Positions 50,570-60,400 of a stretch of 64,000 nucleotides of DNA are shown here, piece by piece (the first letter of the stretch is position 1; each line of letters starts with the position of its first letter). Position numbers and translations under genes: made by a program. The DNA comes from a bacterium. GTDB lineage: Bacteria > Patescibacteriota > Patescibacteriia > 2-12-FULL-60-25. The DNA is taken from assembly GCA_021796435.1 (NCBI GenBank), contig JAJYXM010000016.1:1458767-1522766 (forward strand), read 5' to 3'. The notes under the pieces are model-generated. The model had not been told where the DNA came from. It searched no databases and saw only the letters and a list, made by a program, of their open reading frames with translations.

Positions 50570-50585
50570 TGTTTCACGTGAAACA
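50570..50585. promoter_or_regulatory. parS-like site 6
   Basis: TGTTTCACGTGAAACA, exact, 74 bp before the first surface-protein gene. Confidence 0.85.
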
Positions 50586-50658
50586 TATATATAAAAGTTT
50601 TGCGACGCTTGAAAAAGAGTCTTTAATATTAACTAAATTTAGGCTATAATTGTAATAC

Positions 50659-51591
50659 ATGAAAAGAGTCAGGTATTTGCAATATGTTAGTATTTTTATA
50701 GTATTAAGTTTTATTATTGTAAATTTACACGTTTTTGCCATGACTAGCACTAATTATCAAATTAATTGGGATTCTGTTAATAGTGGGGGTGATGAAGCTT
50801 CAACATCCACTAATTATCAGTTACACGACACAGTTGGAGAACAGGCGACAGGAATCTCTTCTAGCACGAACTATTCAATAAGCGCAGGTTATCGCGTAGG
50901 TGATGGTGAGCAGGCCCAGCTTAGTTTTCGCATCGGAACTCAAGAAGATGCGACAGAAGTTGCATATTCGGCCTTTAATAATGCTGGTCTATCGGTAACT
51001 GTGAATTCAACTTCTAGCTTTTCTGTGGATGACTTGATTGGAGTTGTGGAAAACAAGGGTTTATCCCAGATTTTCGCTATTGGTAAGATCTTGTCCATAC
51101 AGGGTGCTGACGTAGTCGTAGATCAATGGGATGGCTCGCCCGGCAGTTTGAGTGCTAGCCCATCCGGAGGAGATGATTTCGTATTTAGACTAAATGGTAA
51201 TTCCATCAATTTTGGTACATTGAGCTCCTCTTCAGGGAAGACATCCTTGACAGCTACGAGAGTGACATCTGATGCGCAAAACGGATATACTGTATATGTC
51301 AGCGAGGACCATGATTTGAGGTATACGATTAGTGACTCAATAAGAGGCGTCACTGATGGAACGGTCAGTTTAGGGAGTGAAGAGTATGGGTGGAGGGTAT
51401 TCGGTTCAAGTGCTACAAGCACTGGTTCTGATTATTCTTTTTCGACTTCAACGCAGGCGATACAACACTCCGATACGGTTGCAGCGACGGAAGAAAGGGT
51501 GGGGTTAGAGTATAAGATTTCCATCGACAACAACACGCCGGCTGGGAATTATTCGCACCTTGTATATTACACAGTGACAGCTAATTATTGA
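50659..51591 (+). CDS. secreted WxL-like surface protein 1
   Basis: A 310-aa protein with a signal peptide (YVSIFIVLSFIIVNLHVFA) and a Ser/Thr-rich, all-beta mature part. Repeated TSTNYQI/TSTNYQL/SSTNYSI units (about residues 29-75) open it. The C-terminus ends IDNNTPAGNYSHLVYYTVTANY, the same pattern as the next gene (ISSGTPAGSYSQTVTYLVTATF), and resembles the closing strands of WxL domains. Codon use is more AT-rich than its neighbours. It probably sits on the outer surface, non-covalently attached. Confidence 0.55.
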   Translation: MKRVRYLQYVSIFIVLSFIIVNLHVFAMTSTNYQINWDSVNSGGDEASTSTNYQLHDTVGEQATGISSSTNYSISAGYRVGDGEQAQLSFRIGTQEDATEVAYSAFNNAGLSVTVNSTSSFSVDDLIGVVENKGLSQIFAIGKILSIQGADVVVDQWDGSPGSLSASPSGGDDFVFRLNGNSINFGTLSSSSGKTSLTATRVTSDAQNGYTVYVSEDHDLRYTISDSIRGVTDGTVSLGSEEYGWRVFGSSATSTGSDYSFSTSTQAIQHSDTVAATEERVGLEYKISIDNNTPAGNYSHLVYYTVTANY

Positions 51592-51796
51592 TTTTTTGAC
51601 GATCAACGCTCGTGCCAAGAACAGGATGGTACGTCGTGGTTCTTCAAAAATGGTCGATTCCCGTAGCCTCATGCGGGAAAGAAGAACTTTATAATTCGTC
51701 TTGGGGCAAACAGGTTTATATTTTCATCATCATGAGGGGGAAAAATATAAACTCGATCTACTTCAGCTCTCATGAGGCTGAGGTTAAAAACAAAAT

Positions 51797-52777
51797 ATGA
51801 AAAAACTATTATCTAAAATCGCATTACTATCCTTGATTCTGGGTACCGTGCCCAGCATCGCCGCTAATGCAGCCAACGGGATCACACTTACGGTGAATTC
51901 CGGATCTGCCGCTAGCGTATATACAAGCATTAGTTGGACTGCACAGCAGTACGGTGCACAGCCTACTGCTGCTACTATCGTGATCTCGGTTGATCAAAGC
52001 GCGACCCTTAACGCTTCCTCGACCTCGCTCGCAGGCGGTACCGTTTCGGTTGCTGGAGATGGCACATCTTCGATTACCCTAACGGTCACAGCAACGACGA
52101 CGGCTGGAGCGGCGACTTATCCAATCGCGATCAATCCGAACGGTACTGATCCGACCAACTATTCAGTCTCCCTGCGTTCATCCAGCCCGGTGGATGTGGG
52201 AGCTGCGTTGTTCTACGCTTACGGCGGCAATCTGGTGAGTGTCACGGCTGATGTGCCCGCCACTTTGTCGTTCGCAATCAGGAATTCAGCCGATACTTCG
52301 AACACGAATGCGTGTGCGTTGGGGACGCTGACGTCTGCCGCGTCTTCGACCTGTGAGTATAGGTTGAGGATAGGCACAAATGCGGCCAGCGGTTTCCAGG
52401 CAACAATCGCAGCGGATCACGATCTTGCGACCGGTAATGCAACCATTACGCAGGTCGTTGATAATGCGGCTTCAGCTCCTGGCTCAGAACAGTATGGAAT
52501 AGAGCTTTATGGAGCGACCGCTGGTGGTCGTACCGCGAGTGATTACAGCGGTGCTGTGACCGAAAACAGCCCGGCGACGTATACCTTCAATACAGATACT
52601 TCGCCGGTCCCAACGTCGACACAGAATTTCATCAGTTATGCTGATGCGTTCGACTCGGGGACGGCTCCGCAGCTGACCCGAACGACATTGGTGAAGCATT
52701 TCGCCAATATCAGTTCAGGGACCCCTGCCGGTAGCTATTCGCAGACTGTTACCTATCTGGTGACGGCTACGTTCTAG
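51797..52777 (+). CDS. secreted WxL-like surface protein 2
   Basis: A 326-aa protein. Signal peptide MKKLLSKIALLSLILGTVP..., cleaved after SIAANA. The mature region is Thr/Ser/Ala-rich with predicted beta strands, one Cys pair (NACALGT...STCEYRL) and an end motif SGTPAGSYSQTVTYLVTATF shared with the upstream protein, as in WxL-type domains. A likely structural component of the envelope, expressed with the following DUF916-like gene. Confidence 0.55.
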   Translation: MKKLLSKIALLSLILGTVPSIAANAANGITLTVNSGSAASVYTSISWTAQQYGAQPTAATIVISVDQSATLNASSTSLAGGTVSVAGDGTSSITLTVTATTTAGAATYPIAINPNGTDPTNYSVSLRSSSPVDVGAALFYAYGGNLVSVTADVPATLSFAIRNSADTSNTNACALGTLTSAASSTCEYRLRIGTNAASGFQATIAADHDLATGNATITQVVDNAASAPGSEQYGIELYGATAGGRTASDYSGAVTENSPATYTFNTDTSPVPTSTQNFISYADAFDSGTAPQLTRTTLVKHFANISSGTPAGSYSQTVTYLVTATF

Positions 52778-52849
52778 GACTTTGGTTCTGCCTTTTGATC
52801 CCGAGCAATCGGGATCAAGGCTGTTGAACTAAAAAATTATTAATAAAAT

Positions 52850-53845
52850 ATGAAAAAATTTCTCCAAACGTTGTTTGCTCTCGGCTTGCTGCTATTGGTG
52901 TCTCCTGGTTTCGCGCATGCCCTTACGATCTCGCCTCCGTTAGTCGACAGGACCATGGACCCAGGGCAGAGCGAGCAGGGCGCGATCCTTTTGATCAACG
53001 ACACCAATCAAGAGCAGACGTTCCATGCCTCAGTGCAGAAGTTCATCGCCAAGGGTGAGGAAGGCCAACAGGAATATCTTGACGAAGCAGACAATAGCGG
53101 TTTGCCGAGCTGGATCGCGTTGGATCAGAAATCCATCATTTTGGCGGCTGGAGAAAAGAGGGATTTCAAGTGGTCAATCAATCTGCCTAAGGATGCAGAA
53201 CCCGGCGGGCATTATGCGACGATCTTCTTTTCGACCAAAGCGAATGACGAGAACGGCAAAGCTGTCGGCGTCGGGGGAAAGCTTGGGGTACTTTTTCTGG
53301 TGAACGTGAACGGCAACATCAAGGAAAGCGCAGATGTCGAATCCTTCAACCTGATTGCCAAATCGCAGGATCCAGCAAATGCAAAGATGATCTCCAGCAT
53401 CAACCACCTACCTGCGTATTTCGAGTTGCGCGTCAAAAACAGCGGCAGCGTGCATATCACACCAACTGGGCAGATCGACATATATAACATGTTCGGTTCA
53501 AAAGTAACCTCCGTACCGGTCAATCCAAAGAACAATAAGGTACTTCCCAACAGCATAAGGAAGATCGATTCCAGCTGGGGCGAAGCAGGCGCGAATGAAG
53601 CTACGGGCTTCATGAATAACCTGAAGGCGGAGTGGAACGGTTTTGCGGTGGGAAGATATACCGCGAAAGTGGATGCTAAGTATGGGACGCAGAATCAGCC
53701 TTTGACCGCCGAGGTCTCGTTCTGGGTGTTCCCTTGGAGATTGGGCCTGATGGCGCTGTTATTGCTCATAGTCTTACTGGTCGCATTGAAACTGTATAAT
53801 GCGATGGTCATAAAATCGGCGATGAACAAGAAAGCTAAAATCTGA
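52850..53845 (+). CDS. DUF916/WxLIP-like membrane-anchored protein
   Basis: A 331-aa protein with signal peptide (FLQTLFALGLLLLVSPGFAHA), an N-terminal beta domain beginning LTISPPLVDRTMDPGQSEQGAI (the DUF916 pattern: short hydrophobic strand, P, then PG and a conserved N), a second beta domain with NSGSVHITPTGQIDIYN, and a C-terminal TM segment (about 303-322) with a basic tail. In Firmicutes such proteins bind peptidoglycan and hold WxL partners; two WxL-like proteins lie directly upstream, which supports this reading. Confidence 0.6.
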   Translation: MKKFLQTLFALGLLLLVSPGFAHALTISPPLVDRTMDPGQSEQGAILLINDTNQEQTFHASVQKFIAKGEEGQQEYLDEADNSGLPSWIALDQKSIILAAGEKRDFKWSINLPKDAEPGGHYATIFFSTKANDENGKAVGVGGKLGVLFLVNVNGNIKESADVESFNLIAKSQDPANAKMISSINHLPAYFELRVKNSGSVHITPTGQIDIYNMFGSKVTSVPVNPKNNKVLPNSIRKIDSSWGEAGANEATGFMNNLKAEWNGFAVGRYTAKVDAKYGTQNQPLTAEVSFWVFPWRLGLMALLLLIVLLVALKLYNAMVIKSAMNKKAKI

Positions 53846-53861
53846 TCGAGTAACAATTTGT

Positions 53862-53881
53862 CCCCCGGATCATTCCGGGGG
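53862..53881 (+). terminator. hairpin before the fibronectin-repeat gene
   Basis: cccccgg-atcatt-ccggggg, strong stem without a T-tract; may slow transcription between the DUF916 gene and the next. Confidence 0.45.
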
Positions 53882-53903
53882 CGTGATTGTCCCTCGAGAA
53901 TCC

Positions 53904-56900
53904 ATGAAGCGCCCTTTGTTTTTATCCATCAGGAGGACATTGTCAGCGGTAGCGATTACCGCGCTATTGATATTGCATGGATCTCCGGTTTTTGCCGCAT
54001 TGGCAACGCCGGCTTCCGATACCATAGAAACACACACGGTGGGAGCTGCGGCCAATCATCAGATAGTGTTCGAGACGCCTACCGGCATTGATGCACCGAC
54101 CGATAATATAGATATTTCGTTGCCGAATTTCATTTTCGGTCTGGTAGGGATAGGGGATATCGATTTGTCGTATGGGCCAGTCACGGGATTTGAAAATAAT
54201 TTGACCATCGCGGCTGCACCAGGGGTGGGTATTTGGGGGGCGTCAATTATCGGCACAACGATTCGTTTTACTGCTCCGACTGATGCAGCGCTTGGAACTG
54301 TGCCGTCGAACAACCTAATCGGAATAAAGATAGGCAAAAATGCTAGCGGCGGCGTGAATAAGCTGACGAACCCGGCGACGGCGATGTCGGCGCAAGTGAC
54401 GATAGGCGGTACTTTCGGTGACAGCAACACATTAGGTGTGGCGATCGTCGACAACTCTTCCGTTTCCGTTTCTGCGGTAGTGCCTGCGACGACGACCACA
54501 TCCACTCCGCCAAGCGGCGGTGGGGGCGGAGGTCAGATTCCAAGTCCGCCAGTCATTTTCAATATCCAGGTAATAAACATCACGAGCAACTCGGCGACCA
54601 TCACTTGGACCACGGATAAAACATCCAACTCGACCGTGCAATTCGGCACGACGATGTCTTATGCAAGCGGCACCGTTTCCGACGGCACGTTCGTAACAGA
54701 CCATAGCGTCACTCTTTCCGGTCTTACGCAGACGACGGTATACCACTTCATCGTTATATCCACTGACCAGGATTCTTTAACGAGCACTTCGGCTGATCAG
54801 ACTTTCACGACATCCGGAGACCAGACACCGCCCGTAATATCGAATGTGCATGTCGTGAATATCACGGATACCTCGGCAATCGTCGTTTGGGATACAGATG
54901 AACCTGCAAACAGTACCGTGGAATTTGGATTGACAACAGGCTATGGCAGCGTCGAGTCATTGGCGGGTTACGTGACGACACATGCCGTGCCGTTGTCCGG
55001 TCTGCAGGAAGGTACGCTTTACCATTTCAAGGTTACATCTTCGGATGTCGCGAATAATTCCACATCTACCGGCGATTTCACTTTCACTACCACTATCGAT
55101 GTTACGCCTCCGGCGAACGTAAGCAACTTTACTGCGACGCCTGGTGATGGAGCGGTTACGCTGGATTGGAATTTGCCTCCAGATCCTGATTTTGCTGGGA
55201 CGCGCATTGTACGGAAAGAGGGAGGGTATCCGACAGGACCGAATGACGGGACGGTCATCTATGAAGGTGCGGGTAACACTTTCCTTGACTTGGGTCTGAC
55301 AAATGGAACGATATATTATTATGCGGCCTATGCTTATGACACGCATAATAATTTCGCGTCCGGAGCACTGGCTAATGCAAAACCGGAGGGGCCCATCGTT
55401 ACTCCGCCGACGAGCACGCCACCAACGCCAACTTCTACTCCGCCGTTGCCGCCGACGCCGACAAGCACACCTCCGGTGCCTCCGACGGTCACTCCGACCA
55501 CGACGCCGCCTATAGTGACCCCTCCGACGGTCACTCCGACCACGACGCCGCCCGTCGTGGTTCCGCCTACAATCGTACCGACGTCTACTTTACCGGTAGA
55601 AGAGGGTATTACGGTGGTTGTCCAGTATTTCGGTGCTAGCGGAAGAGTAGAGTTGGTGCCGAATGCGGCAGGGATCATAGGTGTCTTAAGCGGTTCTGTC
55701 GTATCTGTCGTGGTTCCGGTGATCGGTTTAGGAGAGATCCCGGTTGGCGCAACATTATCCATCGCATCACCTGTGCCGAGCTACTATTCGTTGGTCTATG
55801 ATTCCAGCCAAAATGCTTATACTGGTTCATTCGTAGCGCCGGAGCCTGGCATGCATGATGCGGTCGTGACGGTGGTGTTTCAGAACGGAAATTCAGCTGA
55901 ACATGCTGATAGGCTGAATTCGCAACCTTATGGAATAGTGCGCGAAGAAGGCTTGTTGGGTGAGGTGGGCGCACCGGTACCGGGAGCGACCATCAGACTA
56001 TATCAACAATTAGGCGGAGCTTGGCAGTTGTATGGTCAAGAAATTCAGACGACGGGTGATGGAACGTATGCTTACGTCGTCCCTAATGGCAGATATTACG
56101 TCAACATCACCAAAGATGGTTATAGGGAGGCGACAACGGAAGCCGTATTCATTAACCAAAACGTCTTCAACCAAAATATTACATTGATCAAGATCCCTGT
56201 GGCCAAGCCTCTGATTGAGGGTGCGCCGATTGCCACTAATATCGCCATCGTAGCGAGTAACGCGATAGAGAATGTCGGGTACGGGCTCAAGGTCGCGAGA
56301 GCGGTCATGGATTCTCCGACCATCCAAAGCATCAGCAGCACGGCTTCACCCTTGCTGCTTTCCGTCTCATTGATCAACACGGTCAGTGCGATCTCACTCT
56401 TCAATTCATTGGCCTATCTTCAGTATTTCTTCACTCAACCGATACTGCTGTTCGGCAGGAAAAAGAGACGAAAGTGGGGTGTTGTGTTTAACTCGTTGAG
56501 CAAACAGCCTGTAGATTTGGCTATCATGCGTTTGACCCATTTCGAGACGAGACTTGTCATGCAGACGACAGTCACTGATAAAGCCGGTAGGTATAGGTTC
56601 TTGGTCAAGCCAGGTAATTATCTGATTGAAGTGGTAAAACCAGGCTATGTCTTTCCTACAGAATACCTAAAGGATAAATCAGAAGACGTAGAGTTTTTGG
56701 ATTTGTACCATGGCGACAAATTGGAAAGCCCTTCCGACGGTGTGTTGGCCTACAACATACCTGTCGATCCCATAACGCGTGAAGAGACGCCGCGAAGGAT
56801 CTTCTTAAAGAAGTCGCTGCAACTATTGAGACACGGTTTAGCTTTCATGGGCATACCTGTGGGGATGGTGATACTGATAATCACACCCAGCGTACCGAAT

Positions 56901-57239
56901 GCCTTGTTGTTGGTTTCTCAAGTAGGTATCTATCTGCTGTTCAGGAGATTAGCCATGCCGGTCAGGCCTAAGAGTTGGGGTATCGTGTTAGACGCTAAAA
57001 CTAAAAAGCCCTTGGCTAACGTGGTCGTCCGTATTTTCGACAAGAAGTTCAATAAGCTTTTAGAGACACAGGTCACGGATAGGAACGGCAAGTATGGTTT
57101 CTTCGTGAAGCGCAATATCTATTACATCACGGCTGAGAAACCTGGTTTTAAGAAGTATGTAAGTCAGGATATCGACTTGAGTAAGAAGGAGGAGGCAATT
57201 ATCGATCAGAATGTAGTTTTACAGTCTGTGGATAAATAG
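53904..57239 (+). CDS. large fibronectin-type-III surface protein with C-terminal membrane region
   Basis: A 1,111-aa protein. Signal peptide near residues 9-32 (TLSAVAITALLILHGSPVFA). A beta domain follows, then a Gly/Pro linker, three fibronectin type III-like repeats (about 215-310, 310-405, 405-490, with NSATITWTTDKTSNS, TSAIVVWDTDEPANS) and a Pro/Thr-rich stalk with TPPxxTPTTTPP repeats (about 490-570). The C-terminal 400 residues mix carboxypeptidase-like beta repeats (AGRYRFLVKPGNYLIEVVKPGY, NGKYGFFVKRNIYYITAEKPGF) with at least two TM segments (near 970-1015). It probably links the envelope to the outside. Start: ATG 53904. Confidence 0.75.
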   Translation: MKRPLFLSIRRTLSAVAITALLILHGSPVFAALATPASDTIETHTVGAAANHQIVFETPTGIDAPTDNIDISLPNFIFGLVGIGDIDLSYGPVTGFENNLTIAAAPGVGIWGASIIGTTIRFTAPTDAALGTVPSNNLIGIKIGKNASGGVNKLTNPATAMSAQVTIGGTFGDSNTLGVAIVDNSSVSVSAVVPATTTTSTPPSGGGGGGQIPSPPVIFNIQVINITSNSATITWTTDKTSNSTVQFGTTMSYASGTVSDGTFVTDHSVTLSGLTQTTVYHFIVISTDQDSLTSTSADQTFTTSGDQTPPVISNVHVVNITDTSAIVVWDTDEPANSTVEFGLTTGYGSVESLAGYVTTHAVPLSGLQEGTLYHFKVTSSDVANNSTSTGDFTFTTTIDVTPPANVSNFTATPGDGAVTLDWNLPPDPDFAGTRIVRKEGGYPTGPNDGTVIYEGAGNTFLDLGLTNGTIYYYAAYAYDTHNNFASGALANAKPEGPIVTPPTSTPPTPTSTPPLPPTPTSTPPVPPTVTPTTTPPIVTPPTVTPTTTPPVVVPPTIVPTSTLPVEEGITVVVQYFGASGRVELVPNAAGIIGVLSGSVVSVVVPVIGLGEIPVGATLSIASPVPSYYSLVYDSSQNAYTGSFVAPEPGMHDAVVTVVFQNGNSAEHADRLNSQPYGIVREEGLLGEVGAPVPGATIRLYQQLGGAWQLYGQEIQTTGDGTYAYVVPNGRYYVNITKDGYREATTEAVFINQNVFNQNITLIKIPVAKPLIEGAPIATNIAIVASNAIENVGYGLKVARAVMDSPTIQSISSTASPLLLSVSLINTVSAISLFNSLAYLQYFFTQPILLFGRKKRRKWGVVFNSLSKQPVDLAIMRLTHFETRLVMQTTVTDKAGRYRFLVKPGNYLIEVVKPGYVFPTEYLKDKSEDVEFLDLYHGDKLESPSDGVLAYNIPVDPITREETPRRIFLKKSLQLLRHGLAFMGIPVGMVILIITPSVPNALLLVSQVGIYLLFRRLAMPVRPKSWGIVLDAKTKKPLANVVVRIFDKKFNKLLETQVTDRNGKYGFFVKRNIYYITAEKPGFKKYVSQDIDLSKKEEAIIDQNVVLQSVDK

Positions 57240-57266
57240 TTAGTTTGTTTCCACAAGTTATCAACA
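57227..57266. promoter_or_regulatory. DnaA-box-like cluster
   Basis: TGTGGATAA at 57227-57235 (reverse-strand perfect box), GTTTCCACA at 57247-57255 (7/9) and TTATCAACA at 57258-57266. Confidence 0.45.
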
Positions 57267-57278
57267 TAGTTATATATC

Positions 57279-57312
57279 AATATAAGGCCGAAAAAGGCCT
57301 TATTTGTTTTTA
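57279..57312 (+). terminator. terminator after the fibronectin-repeat gene
   Basis: ataaggcc-gaaaa-aggccttat stem, then ttgttttt. Confidence 0.85.
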
Positions 57313-57423
57313 GGTAAAATATATACAGCGTTAACCAATCAGACTTTACCCAAAATTTATTAGTCAGTTGTGGGTAAAATCGAAGATTATTTGACGCGCC
57401 AAACTGGTCAGAAGATAGCAACA

Positions 57424-60400
57424 ATGTCCAACAAGACATCGCGTACCTTTTTCTTACCAAGCCGATATACCATCGGAAGGATTTTTGTTGCAATTCTAGC
57501 GATTTTAGGATTTTTTGCTTCGTCTGCCTTCGCCGCCTCATCCACCCCCCACTTCGTGAACTACCAGGGCAAACTTCTTTCCTCAGCCGGCACAGCCGTG
57601 GCTGACGGGACATATGCCCTGAAGTTCTCTGTCTACAACACTTCTTCCGGCGGAACAGCCCTGTGGACCGCATCAGGCACGTTGGGCGTACCTACGGCGA
57701 TCAACGTAACGGTGACGAACGGTCTCTTCTCAGTCCTGCTCGGCGACACCACCTTCCAAGGCCAGAACGAACTGACGAACATCTTCAACCAATCGGATCT
57801 CTACTTGGGCGTGACGGTCGAGGCTGATTCGGAGATGACGCCCAGGAAGAAACTCTCGGCCGTACCCTTCGCCTACAATTCAGAGACATTACAGGGCAAT
57901 TACGCCTCATCTTCGGTCAATGCGACAGGAGGCCAACTCTTCTCGGTACATCAGACCACGGCTGACGCAGCATCTGCAGCCCGTACCGCCCTGTACATCC
58001 AGACCGACGGCACTTCGAACAACAACGACTATCTCATCAAAGCCAATAACGGCACTTCCGACGTACTGACCGTCTCGAGACAGGGGAATGTCACCACCAC
58101 AGGCAACCTGGCGGTACTCGGCAATACCCAGATCGGAGACAACTCCACGGATCTCCTCACCATCACCTCCCGTCTCAATTCATCTATCGTCCCGGCAACC
58201 AACAACTCCTACGACCTGGGCTCTGCCTCACTTTCGTTCAGCTCCATCTACGCGTCAGGCACATCCCAACTCAAATACGTATCATCCACCTACATCACAG
58301 TGAACGACCAGTCGGTATGTCTGGCTGATGGGACGAATTGCCAGACGTCAGCAATACCGGATGGAGCGTATGTGTGGTCTGAGTCGGTTGCTAATAATGT
58401 TATTTATCCTACGACCTCAACTCGCGATGTTGTGTTTGGCTCGAAGGGCATAATGCAAGATATTTATCTTGCTGGAGCTACCAATACCTTTATCACAAAA
58501 ATTAGCTCACCAGTCTATACGGCTAATAACGACTCTGGATTACTTGTATTCTTAGATACAAATAATGCTTATTTTTGGGGCCCTTACAACTATACCGGTG
58601 CTAGATTGGAAGTTAATAAATTAGTTTCTGGTGTTGGCACTGCGCACGTAGCTGGTGTAGATGTTTCGCCATCGCCAGTTTGGTTGCGGATTAGGATAGA
58701 TGCTTCGGCGATTGCATTTGATTACTCGACAGACGGTGTTAACTACACCAATGCTTGGAGCCAAAACTTAGAGTTTTCACCAGTTGGTGTAGGTTTTTTT
58801 CATTCGAATTTCGGCGGCACCAATATCACGCAATCTTTCGATGATTTTACTGTTAATGGTTACTTAGTAGATGATTTCGCCGGAAAATCATTGGATAACC
58901 GTTGGGTTGTCAGTGTTCCGCAGGGTGCAATAAAGGAAGACAGTGGAAAACTTAGTTTGATAAATGGTGGTGACTGGTGGCAAGGGGTTGGGGCTAATGC
59001 TCCTTATTCATATATCCCGTTCACAAATCTTAATTATACGGACGACTACAGCGTGATGCTTAAGTACGGTGTAGCAACTTCGAGTTTTTTGATCGGCAAC
59101 CAGACGGGCAACGCCAACCTACTGGTAGGAACCACCACGTATGGAGGAGGACTCTCATCCAACTTCGTCTTGAACGGCAACGATGTCTTCGTACAAGGCA
59201 TGTTGGGTTCACAGGAAGGTCTCTTCTCAGCCACTGGCGTAACAGTCGGTACCAACTCCACCGTGTATGGTGACGGCAACCTGTACAAGACATCTGCCGG
59301 TGACTTCACCCTGGCCCTTAACGATACCTCATCCAACTGGAGGTTCCGTTCTGGAGGACGAGAATCATTCACCGTGGCTTCCACCGGCAACATCGGCATC
59401 GGAGTATCCACCCCGCTTGAGGCCTTGGATGTGAGCGGGACGATACAGAATGTGCTGAGGGGAAATTCGAATATAACTGTCGCCACGAATACGCAGACAG
59501 CAGTCGAACCATATTCGATCAGTTTAAGCGGCAAGTATGCGTATGTAGCCAATTACACTTCAAGCAGCTTACAGATCTTTGATGTTTCTTCACCGTCGAG
59601 TCCGAGTGTCTTATCGACATTATCCGTAAGCAGCTCTCCTTCGGGTGTCATGGTTGACGGTCGTTACGCTTACGTAGTGAATGATGTAGCTTCTTCATTG
59701 CAAGTAATCGATGTCTCTAACCCTTCTGCTCCTTATGTCGCTTCTTCAATCAGTACGGGTTCTTCTCCTCAGAGCGTGTATGTCAGCGGAGGGTATGCTT
59801 ATGTCGTAAATCTGAATTCCAACTCGCTTCAGATATTCGATATATCTAATCCCCAAAAATTGTCGCTAAAAGGGTCGGTCACCACAGGCGCAAGTCCTAT
59901 AGACGTGGTGGTTCAGGGCAAGTATGCCTATGTCTCTAATAATTTCGACAATACTTTCCAAGCAATCGATATCAGCAACCCATCTGCACCAGTGGTCGTG
60001 AATACGACGGCAAGTCTGGGTGGTTCGCCGAACCAAATCGCCATTTCCGGAAGATATGCATATGTAACGGTTTATGGGATATCGACCATAAAGGTCATCG
60101 ACATCTCTAACCCGACAGCGATGTCTTCAGTCGCTGATATATCATTGCTACATCCGGTCAGCGTCGATATCTCAGGGAGATATCTGTACGCCACGACTTA
60201 TGGTGCAAGCCCAGAAAAATTAGCGATTTTCGATGTCGCAAATGTAAGCAGCATTACTCAAGTAGTGGATTATCCTGTAGGAAATGGAGTACGTTCAATC
60301 GCCATTGGCGGTAAATACATCTATTTGGCCAATTCAGGTGATAATACGATGAGCATCGTGGAGCAAGATGGTCTCGAAACCTCAGCCCTCCTCGCCCACA

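Larger units (their letters stand above)
49950..50658. other. AT-rich noncoding centromere-like region
   Basis: 700 bp with no convincing gene, very AT-rich, carrying parS-like sites 3-6. Sites 4 and 5 sit in longer palindromes: about 34 bp (50203-50236) and 32 bp (50368-50399). Confidence 0.7.
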
